Of a stretch of 64,000 bases of DNA, positions 44,269 to 53,599 are shown in pieces. The notes below the pieces were generated by a model. That model had not been told where the DNA came from and ran no database searches. It saw only the letters and a program-made list of their open reading frames with translations. The position numbers and the translations under genes were made by a program. The DNA lies in NCBI RefSeq assembly GCF_003014495.1, contig NZ_PYGC01000005.1, forward strand, positions 248,001 to 312,000, written 5' to 3'. Position 1 is the stretch's first letter, and each line of letters begins with the position of its first letter. This DNA comes from Prolixibacter denitrificans. Lineage in GTDB: Bacteria > Bacteroidota > Bacteroidia > Bacteroidales > Prolixibacteraceae.

Positions 44269-44883
44269 TCATTCGATTAATTCACCTTTTCCCTGACGGA
44301 CAATCTCCGGAACATCGCCGGTACAATCAACTACCGTAGAAGGAATATTATCGCCGTACCCGCCATCAATCACCAAATCGACCAAATCGCCAAACTTTTC
44401 TTCAATCAGTTCGGGGTCGGTCGTATATTCCAGAATTTCATCCTCATCCCGAACTGAGGTCGACATAACCGGGTTCCCCAGTTCGCGAACGATCTCACGA
44501 ATAATGTTGTTATCCGGGACTCTCACACCGACGCTCTTCTTCCGGTTTTTAAACATTTTTGGCACTTGGCTATTCGCCTGAATAATAAAAGTAAACGGTC
44601 CCGGTAAATTCTTCTTCATCATCTTAAAAACCGGATTGGAAATGGGCTTGCTAAAATCGGATATATGGCTCAGGTCATGACAAATAAAGGAAAAGTCAGC
44701 TTTTTCCGGTTTCAGATTTTTCAGTCGGGCCACCCGCTCAACGGCTTTGGGCTGCGTAATATCACAACCAATACCGTAAATTGTATCGGTTGGATAAACG
44801 ATGACACCACCGTTCCGCAGAACCTCAACCACCTTCAGAATGTCCCTCTGATTTGGATTCTCATCATAAATACGTATCAACAT
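44269..44883 (-). CDS. L-threonylcarbamoyladenylate synthase
   Basis: A 204-residue Sua5/YciO/YrdC family protein that makes the threonylcarbamoyl donor for tRNA t6A37. Y-P-T-D-T-I-Y-G-I-G-C-D near 32-43 is the nucleotide-binding signature, followed by K-x-R-x-x-x-K-P and S-T-S-V-R. It converges on trkH with a 10-base gap and no terminator. The start lies close to that of the divergent MATE gene. It could be tsaC/sua5 or the paralogue yciO. Confidence 0.9.
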   Translation of the reverse strand: MLIRIYDENPNQRDILKVVEVLRNGGVIVYPTDTIYGIGCDITQPKAVERVARLKNLKPEKADFSFICHDLSHISDFSKPISNPVFKMMKKNLPGPFTFIIQANSQVPKMFKNRKKSVGVRVPDNNIIREIVRELGNPVMSTSVRDEDEILEYTTDPELIEEKFGDLVDLVIDGGYGDNIPSTVVDCTGDVPEIVRQGKGELIE

Positions 44884-44984
44884 AGCGTTCTTGCTTTATG
44901 TCGGAGCAATATCCGGCAAGATTGCTTAAAATTAATTTTTTCAGACTAAATTCGCCCGCGATTAATCATAAAAGATTCTCAGTT

Positions 44985-46418
44985 TTGAAGCAGTCTACTG
45001 ATCTGACGTACGGACATATACCACAACAGATAATCAAGCTATCGGTTCCCATCATGGGCACATCTTTCATTCAGATGGCCTACAGTATGATTGATATGAT
45101 TTGGCTGGGGCGCGTGGGTAGTGATGCTGTAGCCGCTGTCGGTGCAGCTACGTTCTTCACCTGGCTCGGCATTTCGCTCATGCTGATAACCCGAACCGGA
45201 GCTGAAGTCGGGGTTTCTCAATCTCTCGGCGCAGGCGACAAAAAAAGAGCCATTACCTTTGCGCAACAATCACTCACAGGGGCTTTGGTACTGGCCATTC
45301 TCTACGGAATTCTAACTTACCTTTTTGCTCCCGGGTTAATCGGCTTTTTTAAGTTAACCAATACTGCAGTTAACCACAATGCTGTTTCCTATCTCCGGAT
45401 TGTTTCAGCCGGCTCGCTGCTTTACTATTCCAATCCGACGTTCTCCGGCGTATTCACCGGAGCTGGAAACTCAAAACTACCTTTCCGGATAAACTCAATT
45501 GGATTGCTCCTGAATATTGTAGCCGATCCCTTATTGATTTTCGGAGTTGGTCCCATTCCGCAGATGGGGTCCAATGGTGCGGCTTATGCTACCGTTGCAT
45601 CGCAGGGACTGGTGTTGCTGTTGTTTATTATCAGAATAAGAAGAGGCAAATCGCCTTTAAAAAAGGCCAGTATCATTACCGGTTTGAACATTCCCTACAT
45701 GCGAAAGATTTTTAAACTGGGGCTACCGGTAGCCATGCAAAGTATTTTGTTCGCGATTTTTGCGATGATTCTGGCCCGCATTGTTGGGCGCTGGGGAGCA
45801 CTTCCCATTGCTGTACAAAGTGTTGGGGCACAAATTGAAGCCTTAAGCTGGATGACCGCCAGCGGATTCGCCACTGCACTGGGAGCTTTTGTGGGACAGA
45901 ACTTTGGCGCTGCCAAGTGGGAACGTATCTACAAAGGATTCCTCATCACGGTAGGTTTCAGCAGCATCGTAGGACTAATTGTCGGCCTTCTTTTCGTGGG
46001 ATTCGGCAAACAAGTGTTTGGCATATTCATTCCCGAACACGATGCCATCCAGATGGGCGGTAAATACCTGGAAATTCTGGGATACTCGCAAATATTCATG
46101 TGCATGGAGATTGCAACATCCGGAGCGTTTAACGGAATCGGACGTACGATGCCGCCTTCAATTATTGGAATAACGTTAACCGGAATGCGAATCCCCATCG
46201 CGCTGGCGTTGGCACTGGGAACTTCGCTGGGGTTACTCGGCGTATGGTGGAGTCTCTCCATCACCTCCATCCTGAAAGGGACCATCCTGTTTATCTGGTT
46301 CTACCGTGTGGTCACCAAACATCCCGATAACCTGGCTGCTCAAGAGCGACCATTACAGTTTATCCGACTGATTCCGAATCGTATCAGGCAGCAATTTCTC
46401 GGCACCAAAACGAAATAA
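44985..46418 (+). CDS. MATE family efflux transporter
   Basis: A 477-residue transporter with twelve membrane helices in two MatE repeats. G-T-S-F-I-Q-M-A-Y-S-M-I-D-M-I-W-L-G and the internal P-V-A-M-Q-S-I-L-F region mark them. It exports drugs or metabolites with sodium or proton influx. The frame is open from an ATG at 44898, only 14 bases from the divergent start. A promoter-like TAAATTCG at 44947-44954 and the normal family N-terminus favour a TTG start at 44985, though this is uncertain. mnmD follows after 3 bases. Confidence 0.88.
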   Translation: MKQSTDLTYGHIPQQIIKLSVPIMGTSFIQMAYSMIDMIWLGRVGSDAVAAVGAATFFTWLGISLMLITRTGAEVGVSQSLGAGDKKRAITFAQQSLTGALVLAILYGILTYLFAPGLIGFFKLTNTAVNHNAVSYLRIVSAGSLLYYSNPTFSGVFTGAGNSKLPFRINSIGLLLNIVADPLLIFGVGPIPQMGSNGAAYATVASQGLVLLLFIIRIRRGKSPLKKASIITGLNIPYMRKIFKLGLPVAMQSILFAIFAMILARIVGRWGALPIAVQSVGAQIEALSWMTASGFATALGAFVGQNFGAAKWERIYKGFLITVGFSSIVGLIVGLLFVGFGKQVFGIFIPEHDAIQMGGKYLEILGYSQIFMCMEIATSGAFNGIGRTMPPSIIGITLTGMRIPIALALALGTSLGLLGVWWSLSITSILKGTILFIWFYRVVTKHPDNLAAQERPLQFIRLIPNRIRQQFLGTKTK

Positions 46419-46421
46419 GCA

Positions 46422-47087
46422 ATGGAACGGAAGATACTGAAAACCGAAGATGGCTCTCATACGCTCTACGTTCCGGATATGGACGAGCATTACCATTCCA
46501 TTCACGGAGCCAAACAGGAATCGATGCACGTTTTTATCGATGCTGGGTTGAATATGCATTCCGGAAAGAACCTAACCATTTTTGAAGTAGGTTTTGGTAC
46601 CGGCCTGAATGCTTTTCTCACGGCTGTGGAAAGCAAGCGTCAACAGCGAAATATAAAATACTATACCATAGAGAAATTCCCTTTACAGGAACAAGAATGG
46701 CAGAAATTGAATCCGGAGCCTGCCTCAGAGAATGAGGAAAACAAATTATTCGCGCAACTCCATAATTGCCAGTGGGAAAAGCTGAATAAGATAAACGCCA
46801 CTTTTCAGCTACAAAAAATAGAAGGAGATTTAACCAGCTTCAATTTTCAGGCACTGCCACAGTTTGATTTGGTTTACTTCGACGCTTTTGCCCCGGATAA
46901 ACAACCCAAACTTTGGTCGCCCGAAATATTTGCGGCTATCTTCGCTCACATGACTAAAGACGGAATTCTGGTAACCTACAGCGCCAAAGGAGCAGTCAGG
47001 AGAACGATGCAGTCGGCAGGTTTTCAGGTGGAAAGAATTCCCGGCCCACCGGGAAAAAGAGAAATGCTAAGAGGTAGAAAACCATGA
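46422..47087 (+). CDS. mnmD: tRNA wobble-uridine methyltransferase MnmD-type
   Basis: A 221-residue SAM-dependent methyltransferase equivalent to the N-terminal half of MnmC. It makes the last methylation of 5-methylaminomethyl-uridine at tRNA position 34. I-F-E-V-G-F-G-T-G-L-N-A-F-L is the SAM motif; Y-F-D-A-F-A-P-D-K-Q-P-K-L-W-S is the conserved catalytic region. The FAD-dependent half of MnmC is absent. It starts 3 bases after the MATE gene. Confidence 0.92.
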   Translation: MERKILKTEDGSHTLYVPDMDEHYHSIHGAKQESMHVFIDAGLNMHSGKNLTIFEVGFGTGLNAFLTAVESKRQQRNIKYYTIEKFPLQEQEWQKLNPEPASENEENKLFAQLHNCQWEKLNKINATFQLQKIEGDLTSFNFQALPQFDLVYFDAFAPDKQPKLWSPEIFAAIFAHMTKDGILVTYSAKGAVRRTMQSAGFQVERIPGPPGKREMLRGRKP

Positions 47088-47174
47088 TTTTCTTTTGGTT
47101 TTTTTAACAGCTAGCCAAAGGTCTCCTCATTGAAAAAGTATATCTTCGCAAGACATAAAAAGCTCAATATTATT

Positions 47175-47789
47175 ATGTCAAAAAAGGAGTTAAACTCACA
47201 AGTAGAAAAATTTAGTTATTCCATTGGCTTAAGCGTCGCTAGCAACCTCATTGGCTCAGGAATCAAAACAATTGATACCGAAGCCTTTGATATGGCTATC
47301 AAAGATGCGTATGAAGGAAAGATGCCACAGATAAGCGCCGACGAAGCCAATCAGATTATCCAGGAATATATCAGCCGGGTTCAGGACAAAGAAAAAGATG
47401 CAAACCTGACCGCCGGAAAAGCATATTTAGAAGAAAATAAAAAGAAACAACACGTTGAAGAACTCCCGAGCGGGATGCAGTTTGAAGTGATGACACAAGG
47501 CGACGGCGAATTGCCTTCAGCTACTGACAACGTAAAATGTCACTATCACGGAACCCTGATTGACGGCAGCGTATTTGACAGCTCTGTACAACGAGGCGAA
47601 CCAGCAACATTCCCGGTTAACGGAGTTATCCAGGGATGGCAGGAAGCACTCCAACTGATGCCTGTAGGTTCCAAATGGAAATTGTTTATTCCGCCGCACC
47701 TGGCTTACGGAGAGAACGGCGCTGGTGGCGTGATTGGTCCTAACGCGACCCTGATTTTCGAAGTAGAACTACTGGAAATTGTGAAATAA
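47175..47789 (+). CDS. FKBP-type peptidyl-prolyl isomerase, cytosolic
   Basis: A 204-residue isomerase with an N-terminal dimerisation region (F-S-Y-S-I-G-L-S-V-A near 13-22) and a C-terminal FKBP domain from about 110, with V-F-D-S-S, G-W-Q-E-A-L-Q-L-M-P-V-G-S-K-W and A-Y-G-E-N-G-A-G. The longer frame begins at a TTG (47130), but start 47175 gives the family N-terminus. It has no signal peptide and so differs in location from its paralogue 53 bases downstream. Confidence 0.92.
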   Translation: MSKKELNSQVEKFSYSIGLSVASNLIGSGIKTIDTEAFDMAIKDAYEGKMPQISADEANQIIQEYISRVQDKEKDANLTAGKAYLEENKKKQHVEELPSGMQFEVMTQGDGELPSATDNVKCHYHGTLIDGSVFDSSVQRGEPATFPVNGVIQGWQEALQLMPVGSKWKLFIPPHLAYGENGAGGVIGPNATLIFEVELLEIVK

Positions 47790-47842
47790 GAATAAACTTA
47801 ATTATAAAGTCTTTGCACTAAAATTTTAACATTTACACAACT

Positions 47843-48544
47843 ATGAAAATTTTCAAAATTGCACTTATCCTTGTTGCTGCAGTATTGGTGATGGCATCTT
47901 GCAATCAGCAGCCGAGCCGTAATGTTACGCTCAAAACAGCTGCCGACTCTGCCAGCTACGCCATTGGTGTTGATCTGGGAAACAACATTAAGAATAACCT
48001 GAAAAACACTCCGGGCGGTGTAAAACTTGATTCAAGTATCATGCTGGCTGGATTTGAAGATATGTTGATGGAAAAAGACCTGAAAATTCCTTCTGAAAAA
48101 GGACGTACAGTTATTCAGTCTTTCTTCTCTAAAATTCAGGACGCACTGGCCCAGAAAAACCTGGAAGCTGGTCAGAAATTCCTGGAAGAAAACGCTAAAA
48201 ACGATAGTGTAAAAACTACCGATAGCGGTCTCCAGTATAAAATCATCAAGCAAGGCAACGGTCCTGTACCGAAAGCCGGACAGAAAGTAAAAGTTGATTA
48301 TACCGGAAAAACCATCGACGGTAAAGTATTTGACAGCTCAATAGAGCGTGGCAAACCAGTTACTTTCCAGGTTGACCGCGTAATCAAAGGATGGACTGAA
48401 GCACTGGAAATGATGCCTGTTGGTTCAGAATGGATGCTTTACATCCCTGCTGATTTGGCTTATGGCAAGCGTGGTGCAGGTAAAGACATCGGTCCTAACT
48501 CGACCCTGATTTTCGAAGTTCACCTTTTGGGAATTGAAAAATAA
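47843..48544 (+). CDS. FKBP-type peptidyl-prolyl isomerase, lipoprotein
   Basis: A 233-residue paralogue of the preceding gene with a lipoprotein signal peptide (lipobox V-M-A-S-C, Cys at residue 20), so it is anchored on the periplasmic side. The Mip/FkpA-like N-terminal region has S-Y-A-I-G-V-D-L-G. The FKBP domain has V-F-D-S-S, G-W-T-E-A-L-E-M-M-P-V-G-S-E-W and A-Y-G-K-R-G-A-G. The pair probably arose by duplication to serve cytosol and envelope. Confidence 0.92.
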   Translation: MKIFKIALILVAAVLVMASCNQQPSRNVTLKTAADSASYAIGVDLGNNIKNNLKNTPGGVKLDSSIMLAGFEDMLMEKDLKIPSEKGRTVIQSFFSKIQDALAQKNLEAGQKFLEENAKNDSVKTTDSGLQYKIIKQGNGPVPKAGQKVKVDYTGKTIDGKVFDSSIERGKPVTFQVDRVIKGWTEALEMMPVGSEWMLYIPADLAYGKRGAGKDIGPNSTLIFEVHLLGIEK

Positions 48545-48589
48545 TCCGATTTTCATGGGTTGACACCAACCCGGAAAAAGAACATAATC

Positions 48590-48630
48590 AGGACTCGGAA
48601 CAGCACATGCTCTTCCGGGTCTTGCTTTTT
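48590..48630 (+). terminator. Terminator after the FKBP pair
   Basis: AGGACTCGGAA (48590-48600) pairs with TTCCGGGTCTT (48613-48623) with two wobbles, and the loop has a further short AGC/GCT pairing. GCTTTTT follows. Confidence 0.7.
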
Positions 48631-48672
48631 ATCAACCGACAGACAAACGTTACTTAAAAGAGAAACCAGATT

Positions 48673-49035
48673 ATGAGTTTTAAAGTAAAGGGACGGATTG
48701 AACAGTTGCTTCCAGTTGTAACCGGAACCAGCGCCAGAGGAGAATGGCGGAAACAGGAATTTGTCATTGAAACTGACGAGCAGTACCCGAAAAAGATTTG
48801 CTTTACCTTATTCAACGACAAAATCAACCTGCTGGAGGGCTTCAACAGCAATATGGAGGTAGAAGTGTCCTTTAGTGTAGAGTCGAGAGAATATAACGGA
48901 AGATGGTTCCATAATGTGAATGCTTATCGCATCGATAAGGCGAGCGGGGAACCGGAAGCATTTAATCCGCCACCATTTAATGAGAACGATATCCCGCCGG
49001 AAACGGAAGACGATGGCGGCGATTTACCTTTCTAA
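48673..49035 (+). CDS. DUF3127 (OB-fold-like) protein
   Basis: A 120-residue small protein typical of Bacteroidota. The DUF3127 domain (about 1-90) has S-F-K-V-K-G-R-I, W-R-K-Q-E-F-V-I-E and W-F-H-N-V-N-A-Y-R-I. The acidic tail (N-E-N-D-I-P-P-E-T-E-D-D-G-G-D-L-P-F) ends like the C-terminal tail of single-stranded DNA-binding proteins, D-D-x-P-F type. A role in DNA metabolism through partner recruitment is plausible. Confidence 0.88.
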   Translation: MSFKVKGRIEQLLPVVTGTSARGEWRKQEFVIETDEQYPKKICFTLFNDKINLLEGFNSNMEVEVSFSVESREYNGRWFHNVNAYRIDKASGEPEAFNPPPFNENDIPPETEDDGGDLPF

Positions 49036-49040
49036 AAAAA

Positions 49041-49069
49041 CTCCCGGTTGATGAGCCGGGAGTTTTTTT
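49041..49069. terminator. Bidirectional terminator between the DUF3127 and Lrp genes
   Basis: CTCCCGG and CCGGGAG pair around an 8-base loop, with A7 before and T7 after. It overlaps the convergent gene's stop by two bases. Confidence 0.92.
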
Positions 49070-49571
49070 ATTTTATTGGAATTTGCCGCTTGAATTCCTG
49101 TTCTAAAGAGATAAAGGTCTCCGTCCGGGAAATTCCGTCGATACCCTGAAGGTCGGTATCGATAATCTTTTTCAGATGCTTATTCGTTTTGGTCTGTATT
49201 TTTATGAAGATAGCATACTGCCCAGTGGTATGATGGCACTCGACAATCTCTGAAATTTCACGCAATTGCTTCACTACTTTTCTGTCGTAACTGGCTTTTT
49301 CGAGATAAATCCCCATATAAGCGCAGGTATTGTATCCAAGCTTTTGCGGACTCACAATAAATTCAGAACCGGTAACTACACCTAAATTCAACAGGCGCTG
49401 AACACGTTGATGAATCGCAGCGCCGGAAACACCACATTCGCGGGCCACTTCCAAAAAAGGAATACGGGCATTGGTGGTGATGAGCTTCAATATTTTCCTG
49501 TCTAAATCATCGATTTGGATGATTTGCTCCTGAAACTCCTCTTCATTTTCTGCATTATACTTTTTTACCAT
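49068..49571 (-). CDS. Lrp/AsnC family transcription regulator
   Basis: A 167-residue regulator with an N-terminal winged helix (about 22-70, D-L-D-R-K-I-L-K-L-I-T-T-N-A-R-I-P-F and G-A-A-I-H-Q-R-V-Q-R-L) and a C-terminal RAM ligand-binding domain (about 85-160). It responds to amino acids in the family. It is closely related to the regulator encoded at 57266. It stands alone, with no amino acid genes nearby. Confidence 0.9.
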   Translation of the reverse strand: MVKKYNAENEEEFQEQIIQIDDLDRKILKLITTNARIPFLEVARECGVSGAAIHQRVQRLLNLGVVTGSEFIVSPQKLGYNTCAYMGIYLEKASYDRKVVKQLREISEIVECHHTTGQYAIFIKIQTKTNKHLKKIIDTDLQGIDGISRTETFISLEQEFKRQIPIK

Positions 49572-49772
49572 ACTTTCAATTTGTCACAAAAATGGCTATT
49601 TTTTTTATACTTTAAAAGGTTCAATGTTATAAAACATCAGCATAAATGATTCCATAATTCTATAGTGAAAAACGGGAAACTCTCCACCTCACAAAACATT
49701 GTATTAAAACAATATAAAATTCACCGATGGCGCTGTATCCCTTCACTATTGGGGAATGCAAACATACGAAAA

Positions 49773-51044
49773 TCAAGCATCATTATTACTGATGTGCTTC
49801 AAAATGCGAAAATCTTCACCGGAAGGATTCTGGAAAACCCGCAACCCGAATTCAGGTAGCACAGCCAGAATATGATCGAAGATATCGGCCTGCAGTTCTT
49901 CGTAGTTTGCCCACCGCTGATCCTTGCTGAACACATAAATCTCGACCGGGATTCCTTTTTCAGTTGGTTGCAAATGACGAATCAGGAAGGTCATCTCATC
50001 ATGTACGCCAGGATGAGCATGCAAATAAGCCTCGAGATACTTCCGGAAAATTCCCAGGTTAGTCTGCCGCCTGCCGGAAACATAATCACGCTCATCGAGC
50101 TGTTTGGCCCTGTTGTATTCTTTTACCTCCTCTTCTTTTTTCTCAACATATTCCCTGATAAGTGAAAACTGGCGAAGATGTTCCAGCAACTTAGTATCAG
50201 CAAAACGCACTGTCGTCATATCAATATTAATGGACCGCTTGATACGGCGACCGCCTGATTCTTCCATCCCGATCCAGTTGGTCATCGAGCCCGAAACCAA
50301 AGCATAAGTTGGAATGGTGGTAATGGTTTTGTCCCAGTTTTGAACTTTCACCGATGTGAGGGAAATATCTTCCACGGTTCCATCGGCATTGTACGAGGGT
50401 AGAGAAACCCAATCTCCGGGCTTCACCATTTTATTGGCCGCCAATTGAATACTGGCAACGAAACCAAGAATCGGATCTTTAAATACAAACATTAGCACGG
50501 CAGCCATCGCGCCCAACCCGGTAAAGAGGTTTCCCGGACTTTTCGAGATCAAAACAGAAATCAAAAAGATAGCGCCGACAAAGTAGAGCAACAGCTTCAT
50601 CAACTGCACATATCCCTTAATAGGACGTTCTTTCGAGAAAGGATACGTCTGGTAGATATCGAGGGAAGCTGTTAAAAGTCTGTTCAATAATGCAATGATG
50701 ACAACAATCAAATATATCCTCGCCAGGCCATTTAATATTTCATCCATCCAATGAATATCACTCCCGGCAAAGTTGGAGGCCCATCCAATAATCATAACCG
50801 GAGCAATATGTGCCAGCACATTAAAAACCCGGTTCTTAAACAAAATATCGTCCCACTCGAAACGGGTGCGTTTCACAATTTTGGAAAAAATACCGCGCAA
50901 TGCAGCACGCAGAATCAAATGGAAAATGCCGGAAAGGGCTGCAATACTGATAAGAACGACAAGCGCCGAAAAAAATACAGCCATCTGCTCATTTTGAGAA
51001 ACATCGAGAAGGAGGTTCTTGATCCAATTATAATATGTTGACAT
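49773..51044 (-). CDS. Mechanosensitive ion channel of the MscS family (YbdG-like)
   Basis: A 423-residue inner-membrane protein. About five hydrophobic segments (near 20-45, 75-95, 108-128, 150-170 and 177-195) precede the MscS beta domain. The pore helix is followed by F-V-F-K-D-P-I-L-G-F-V-A-S-I-Q-L-A-A-N and P-G-D-W-V. The long C-terminal cytosolic domain with W-D-K-T-I-T-T-I-P-T recalls E. coli YbdG. It releases solutes at hypo-osmotic shock. Confidence 0.92.
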   Translation of the reverse strand: MSTYYNWIKNLLLDVSQNEQMAVFFSALVVLISIAALSGIFHLILRAALRGIFSKIVKRTRFEWDDILFKNRVFNVLAHIAPVMIIGWASNFAGSDIHWMDEILNGLARIYLIVVIIALLNRLLTASLDIYQTYPFSKERPIKGYVQLMKLLLYFVGAIFLISVLISKSPGNLFTGLGAMAAVLMFVFKDPILGFVASIQLAANKMVKPGDWVSLPSYNADGTVEDISLTSVKVQNWDKTITTIPTYALVSGSMTNWIGMEESGGRRIKRSINIDMTTVRFADTKLLEHLRQFSLIREYVEKKEEEVKEYNRAKQLDERDYVSGRRQTNLGIFRKYLEAYLHAHPGVHDEMTFLIRHLQPTEKGIPVEIYVFSKDQRWANYEELQADIFDHILAVLPEFGLRVFQNPSGEDFRILKHISNNDA

Positions 51045-51116
51045 TTTTATGCTTTTAAATAAAAAAGGTTGATTAATTTACCGTCCACGAAAACAAAAAT
51101 AACTAAAGATACCTTC

Positions 51117-52394
51117 ATGAAAAACATCCTGATAAACATACTTTTCATATTATTACCCTTTTCTGCTATATCCTCTCCCCGATTCGGACAATATTTTACG
51201 GATGGAGCACTTCGCTTTGACTATTTACTCGCCGGAAACAACAAAACCGTTCATGTCTTCCCCGCTGCCACAAAACGGGAAAAGTTCTGGAGTGGTTCCC
51301 ACGATTATTTGGTTGATACATTGAACCTGGGAGCTTATCGTTACAGAGTATTCGATAAAAAAAGCGGCAAATTGATTTTCAGCCGTGGCTTTGCACCCCT
51401 TTTCCAGGAATGGCAAACTACAGCAGAAGCAAAAAAACAAGAGCGTTCGTTCTACCAAGTGCTTCGTTTTCCGTTTCCAAAAAATGAAGTCAGTCTTGAA
51501 ATTGACCAACGAAACTGGGACGGCAAATTTGTTTCGGTTTTTCAGACCGATATCGACCCGAAAAACTATTTCATCATCAATGAAGCACCGGCGAAAGAAA
51601 AAGTGGTTGATATTGTGAATTCCGGTAAACCGGAAAATCATGTCGACATTGCCATTTTAGCCGAAGGTTACACAGCCGACCAGATGGACAAGTTTGTCCG
51701 CGATGCCACCCGCATGACCAATTACCTTTTCACCGTATCGCCGTTTTCTGAAAACAAAAATAAATTCAACGTTTATGCGGTGGAAACGCCATCGGTTGAC
51801 TCCGGGACCGATATTCCCGGCCAGCATGTATACAAAAACACCGCTTTCAATACAACCTTCTACACATTCGATGTGCCACGCTATCTGACCACGACCGACA
51901 TGAAATCGGTCAGTGATGCCGCTGCATGTGTTCCTTACGACCAGGTAATTGTGCTGGTCAATTCGGTGAAATACGGCGGAGGTGGATTTTACAATTTCAT
52001 CAACGTTTGTACAGCCGACCACAACTTGTCGAAACTGGTATTTGTACATGAATTCGGGCACGGATTTGCCGGACTAGGCGATGAATATTACACTTCGACA
52101 GTAGCATACGAAGATTATTACAATCTGAAAGTGGAGCCATGGGAACCCAATTTGACGACTCTGGTCGACTTTGGAAAGAAATGGAAAGACATGGTTGCTC
52201 CTTCCACACCAATTCCGACACCACGCACTCCGGAATACAAAAACAAAGTAGGTGCTTTCGAAGGCGGAGGTTATATGAGTAAAGGAGTTTACAGTCCGTA
52301 CGAAGACTGCCGGATGAAATCCAACGAAGCACCAGGTTTTTGTCCTGTTTGTAAAAGGGCCATCACCCGGGTCATCGATACGTACACAAAATAA
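51117..52394 (+). CDS. Secreted M64 family zinc metallopeptidase
   Basis: A 425-residue exported protease. Start 51117 gives a signal peptide of about 20 residues (MKNILINILFILLPF). The open frame extends to a TTG at 51069, which lacks support. The zinc site H-E-F-G-H-G-F-A-G-L-G-D-E-Y near 305-320 is the HExxH motif with the extended M64 signature. An N-terminal M64-type domain precedes it. In Bacteroidales this family includes IgA-cleaving enzymes; here the substrate is unknown and may be a surface polymer or environmental protein. Confidence 0.9.
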   Translation: MKNILINILFILLPFSAISSPRFGQYFTDGALRFDYLLAGNNKTVHVFPAATKREKFWSGSHDYLVDTLNLGAYRYRVFDKKSGKLIFSRGFAPLFQEWQTTAEAKKQERSFYQVLRFPFPKNEVSLEIDQRNWDGKFVSVFQTDIDPKNYFIINEAPAKEKVVDIVNSGKPENHVDIAILAEGYTADQMDKFVRDATRMTNYLFTVSPFSENKNKFNVYAVETPSVDSGTDIPGQHVYKNTAFNTTFYTFDVPRYLTTTDMKSVSDAAACVPYDQVIVLVNSVKYGGGGFYNFINVCTADHNLSKLVFVHEFGHGFAGLGDEYYTSTVAYEDYYNLKVEPWEPNLTTLVDFGKKWKDMVAPSTPIPTPRTPEYKNKVGAFEGGGYMSKGVYSPYEDCRMKSNEAPGFCPVCKRAITRVIDTYTK

Positions 52395-52412
52395 TCGTAT
52401 TCCGATAGCAAT

Positions 52413-52446
52413 AAAAAAGGGCTGCAAATTACTGCAGCCCTTTTTT
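52413..52446. terminator. Bidirectional terminator between the peptidase and DUF6249 genes
   Basis: GGGCTGCA (52419-52426) and TGCAGCCC (52433-52440) pair around a 6-base loop, with A6 on the left and T6 on the right. Confidence 0.92.
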
Positions 52447-52472
52447 GTCCATCAACCAGCTATCATCTCTTC

Positions 52473-52814
52473 TTACTCTTTCGTTTCTCTTTTCCGTTCA
52501 ATCAAATGAACAACGATAAGTGACAAGCCTCCAAAAAGGAAGATCATAGAAGGATAAGCAACTTCTTCAGCTAAAACATTCGCAGAAGATAAAGCCGATG
52601 CCAAAATGATTCCCACTGCGATACCGACCATAAACATTCCCCACTTGAATATATTGGAAACTCGATCGGGATTTTGAAACAAGGAAGCATCAGCTCCTTT
52701 TTCAATCATCGCCAGACGCTCACGATTACGTGTAGAATAGTACACGTAAAGAATTCCGAACAACATGGCAAAAAAGCCAATCGGAACTAATATCGATACA
52801 ACAAATGGTGCCAT
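52473..52814 (-). CDS. DUF6249 membrane protein
   Basis: A 113-residue protein with an N-terminal helix (about 5-27) and two more hydrophobic segments (about 57-75 and 87-103). The cytosolic loop has R-N-R-E-R-L-A-M-I-E-K-G, typical of this family. It is often found beside ECF sigma/anti-sigma pairs, and one is encoded divergently 206 bases away. Function unknown. Confidence 0.8.
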   Translation of the reverse strand: MAPFVVSILVPIGFFAMLFGILYVYYSTRNRERLAMIEKGADASLFQNPDRVSNIFKWGMFMVGIAVGIILASALSSANVLAEEVAYPSMIFLFGGLSLIVVHLIERKRETKE

Positions 52815-53020
52815 AACACATGATTTTTAATTCAACATTCTGCCCTTTTGACGCCGGGGTTTTTCAACAGGTTACACATTCTATTCATTTTTTTTGACAT
52901 CTGAAATCCATTCTTAAGAAAGATATTACGCAACGTCAGTTACATTTTTGGAGTCTTTATTGTAAATTTATTCAGTAACGTGTAACGAATCTACATTGGG
53001 CATCGTCTAATAGGTCAGAA

Positions 53021-53599
53021 ATGGTAACCAACAAAGACGAATATTACATCCGGGAAATTTTAAATGGCGATCCCGGTTCGTTTTCTCACCTGGTTGAAAA
53101 GTACAAAGACTTAGCTTTTCATGTATCTCTGAAGATATTAATCAACAGAGAAGAGGCAGAGGAAGCGGCACAGGATGCCTTTATAAAAGCCTATCGTGCT
53201 TTGCCGTCGTTTAAAGGTGGCGCTGCATTCAAAACATGGTTTTACCGGATTGTATATAACAACGCCATTTCAAGACTTCGTTCATCGCAAAATAAAAGAG
53301 ATGTCAGTCTCGAAGACGTTCGAATCACTGACGGGGAAGTAGAAGAAACCGAAACGGCTTTGAGTCGTTTAAGTGCAGAAGAAAGACAACAATATCTTCA
53401 GGCAGCACTGAATAAAATGGCACCCGAAGATCGCAGTCTGCTGGTGATGTTTTACTTCGACGAGCTATCGGTTACTGAAATAACCGAGGTTACCAATCTG
53501 ACCGAGTCGAATGTGAAGGTGAAACTTCACCGGGGACGAAAAAAACTTTTTGAGTTATTGAAGGGTATTTTGAAGGACGAGATAATTTCGATATTATGA
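53021..53599 (+). CDS. ECF-type RNA polymerase sigma factor, second copy
   Basis: A 192-residue sigma factor. Region 2 has A-E-E-A-A-Q-D-A-F-I-K-A-Y and F-K-T-W-F-Y-R-I-V-Y-N near 40-90. Region 4 has M-A-P-E-D-R-S-L-L-V-M-F-Y and the helix-turn-helix V-T-E-I-T-E-V-T-N-L-T-E-S-N-V-K. It differs from the sigma factor at 10048 and controls an unknown regulon. The next gene starts inside its stop codon (ATGA overlap), marking translational coupling with its likely anti-sigma factor. Confidence 0.93.
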   Translation: MVTNKDEYYIREILNGDPGSFSHLVEKYKDLAFHVSLKILINREEAEEAAQDAFIKAYRALPSFKGGAAFKTWFYRIVYNNAISRLRSSQNKRDVSLEDVRITDGEVEETETALSRLSAEERQQYLQAALNKMAPEDRSLLVMFYFDELSVTEITEVTNLTESNVKVKLHRGRKKLFELLKGILKDEIISIL

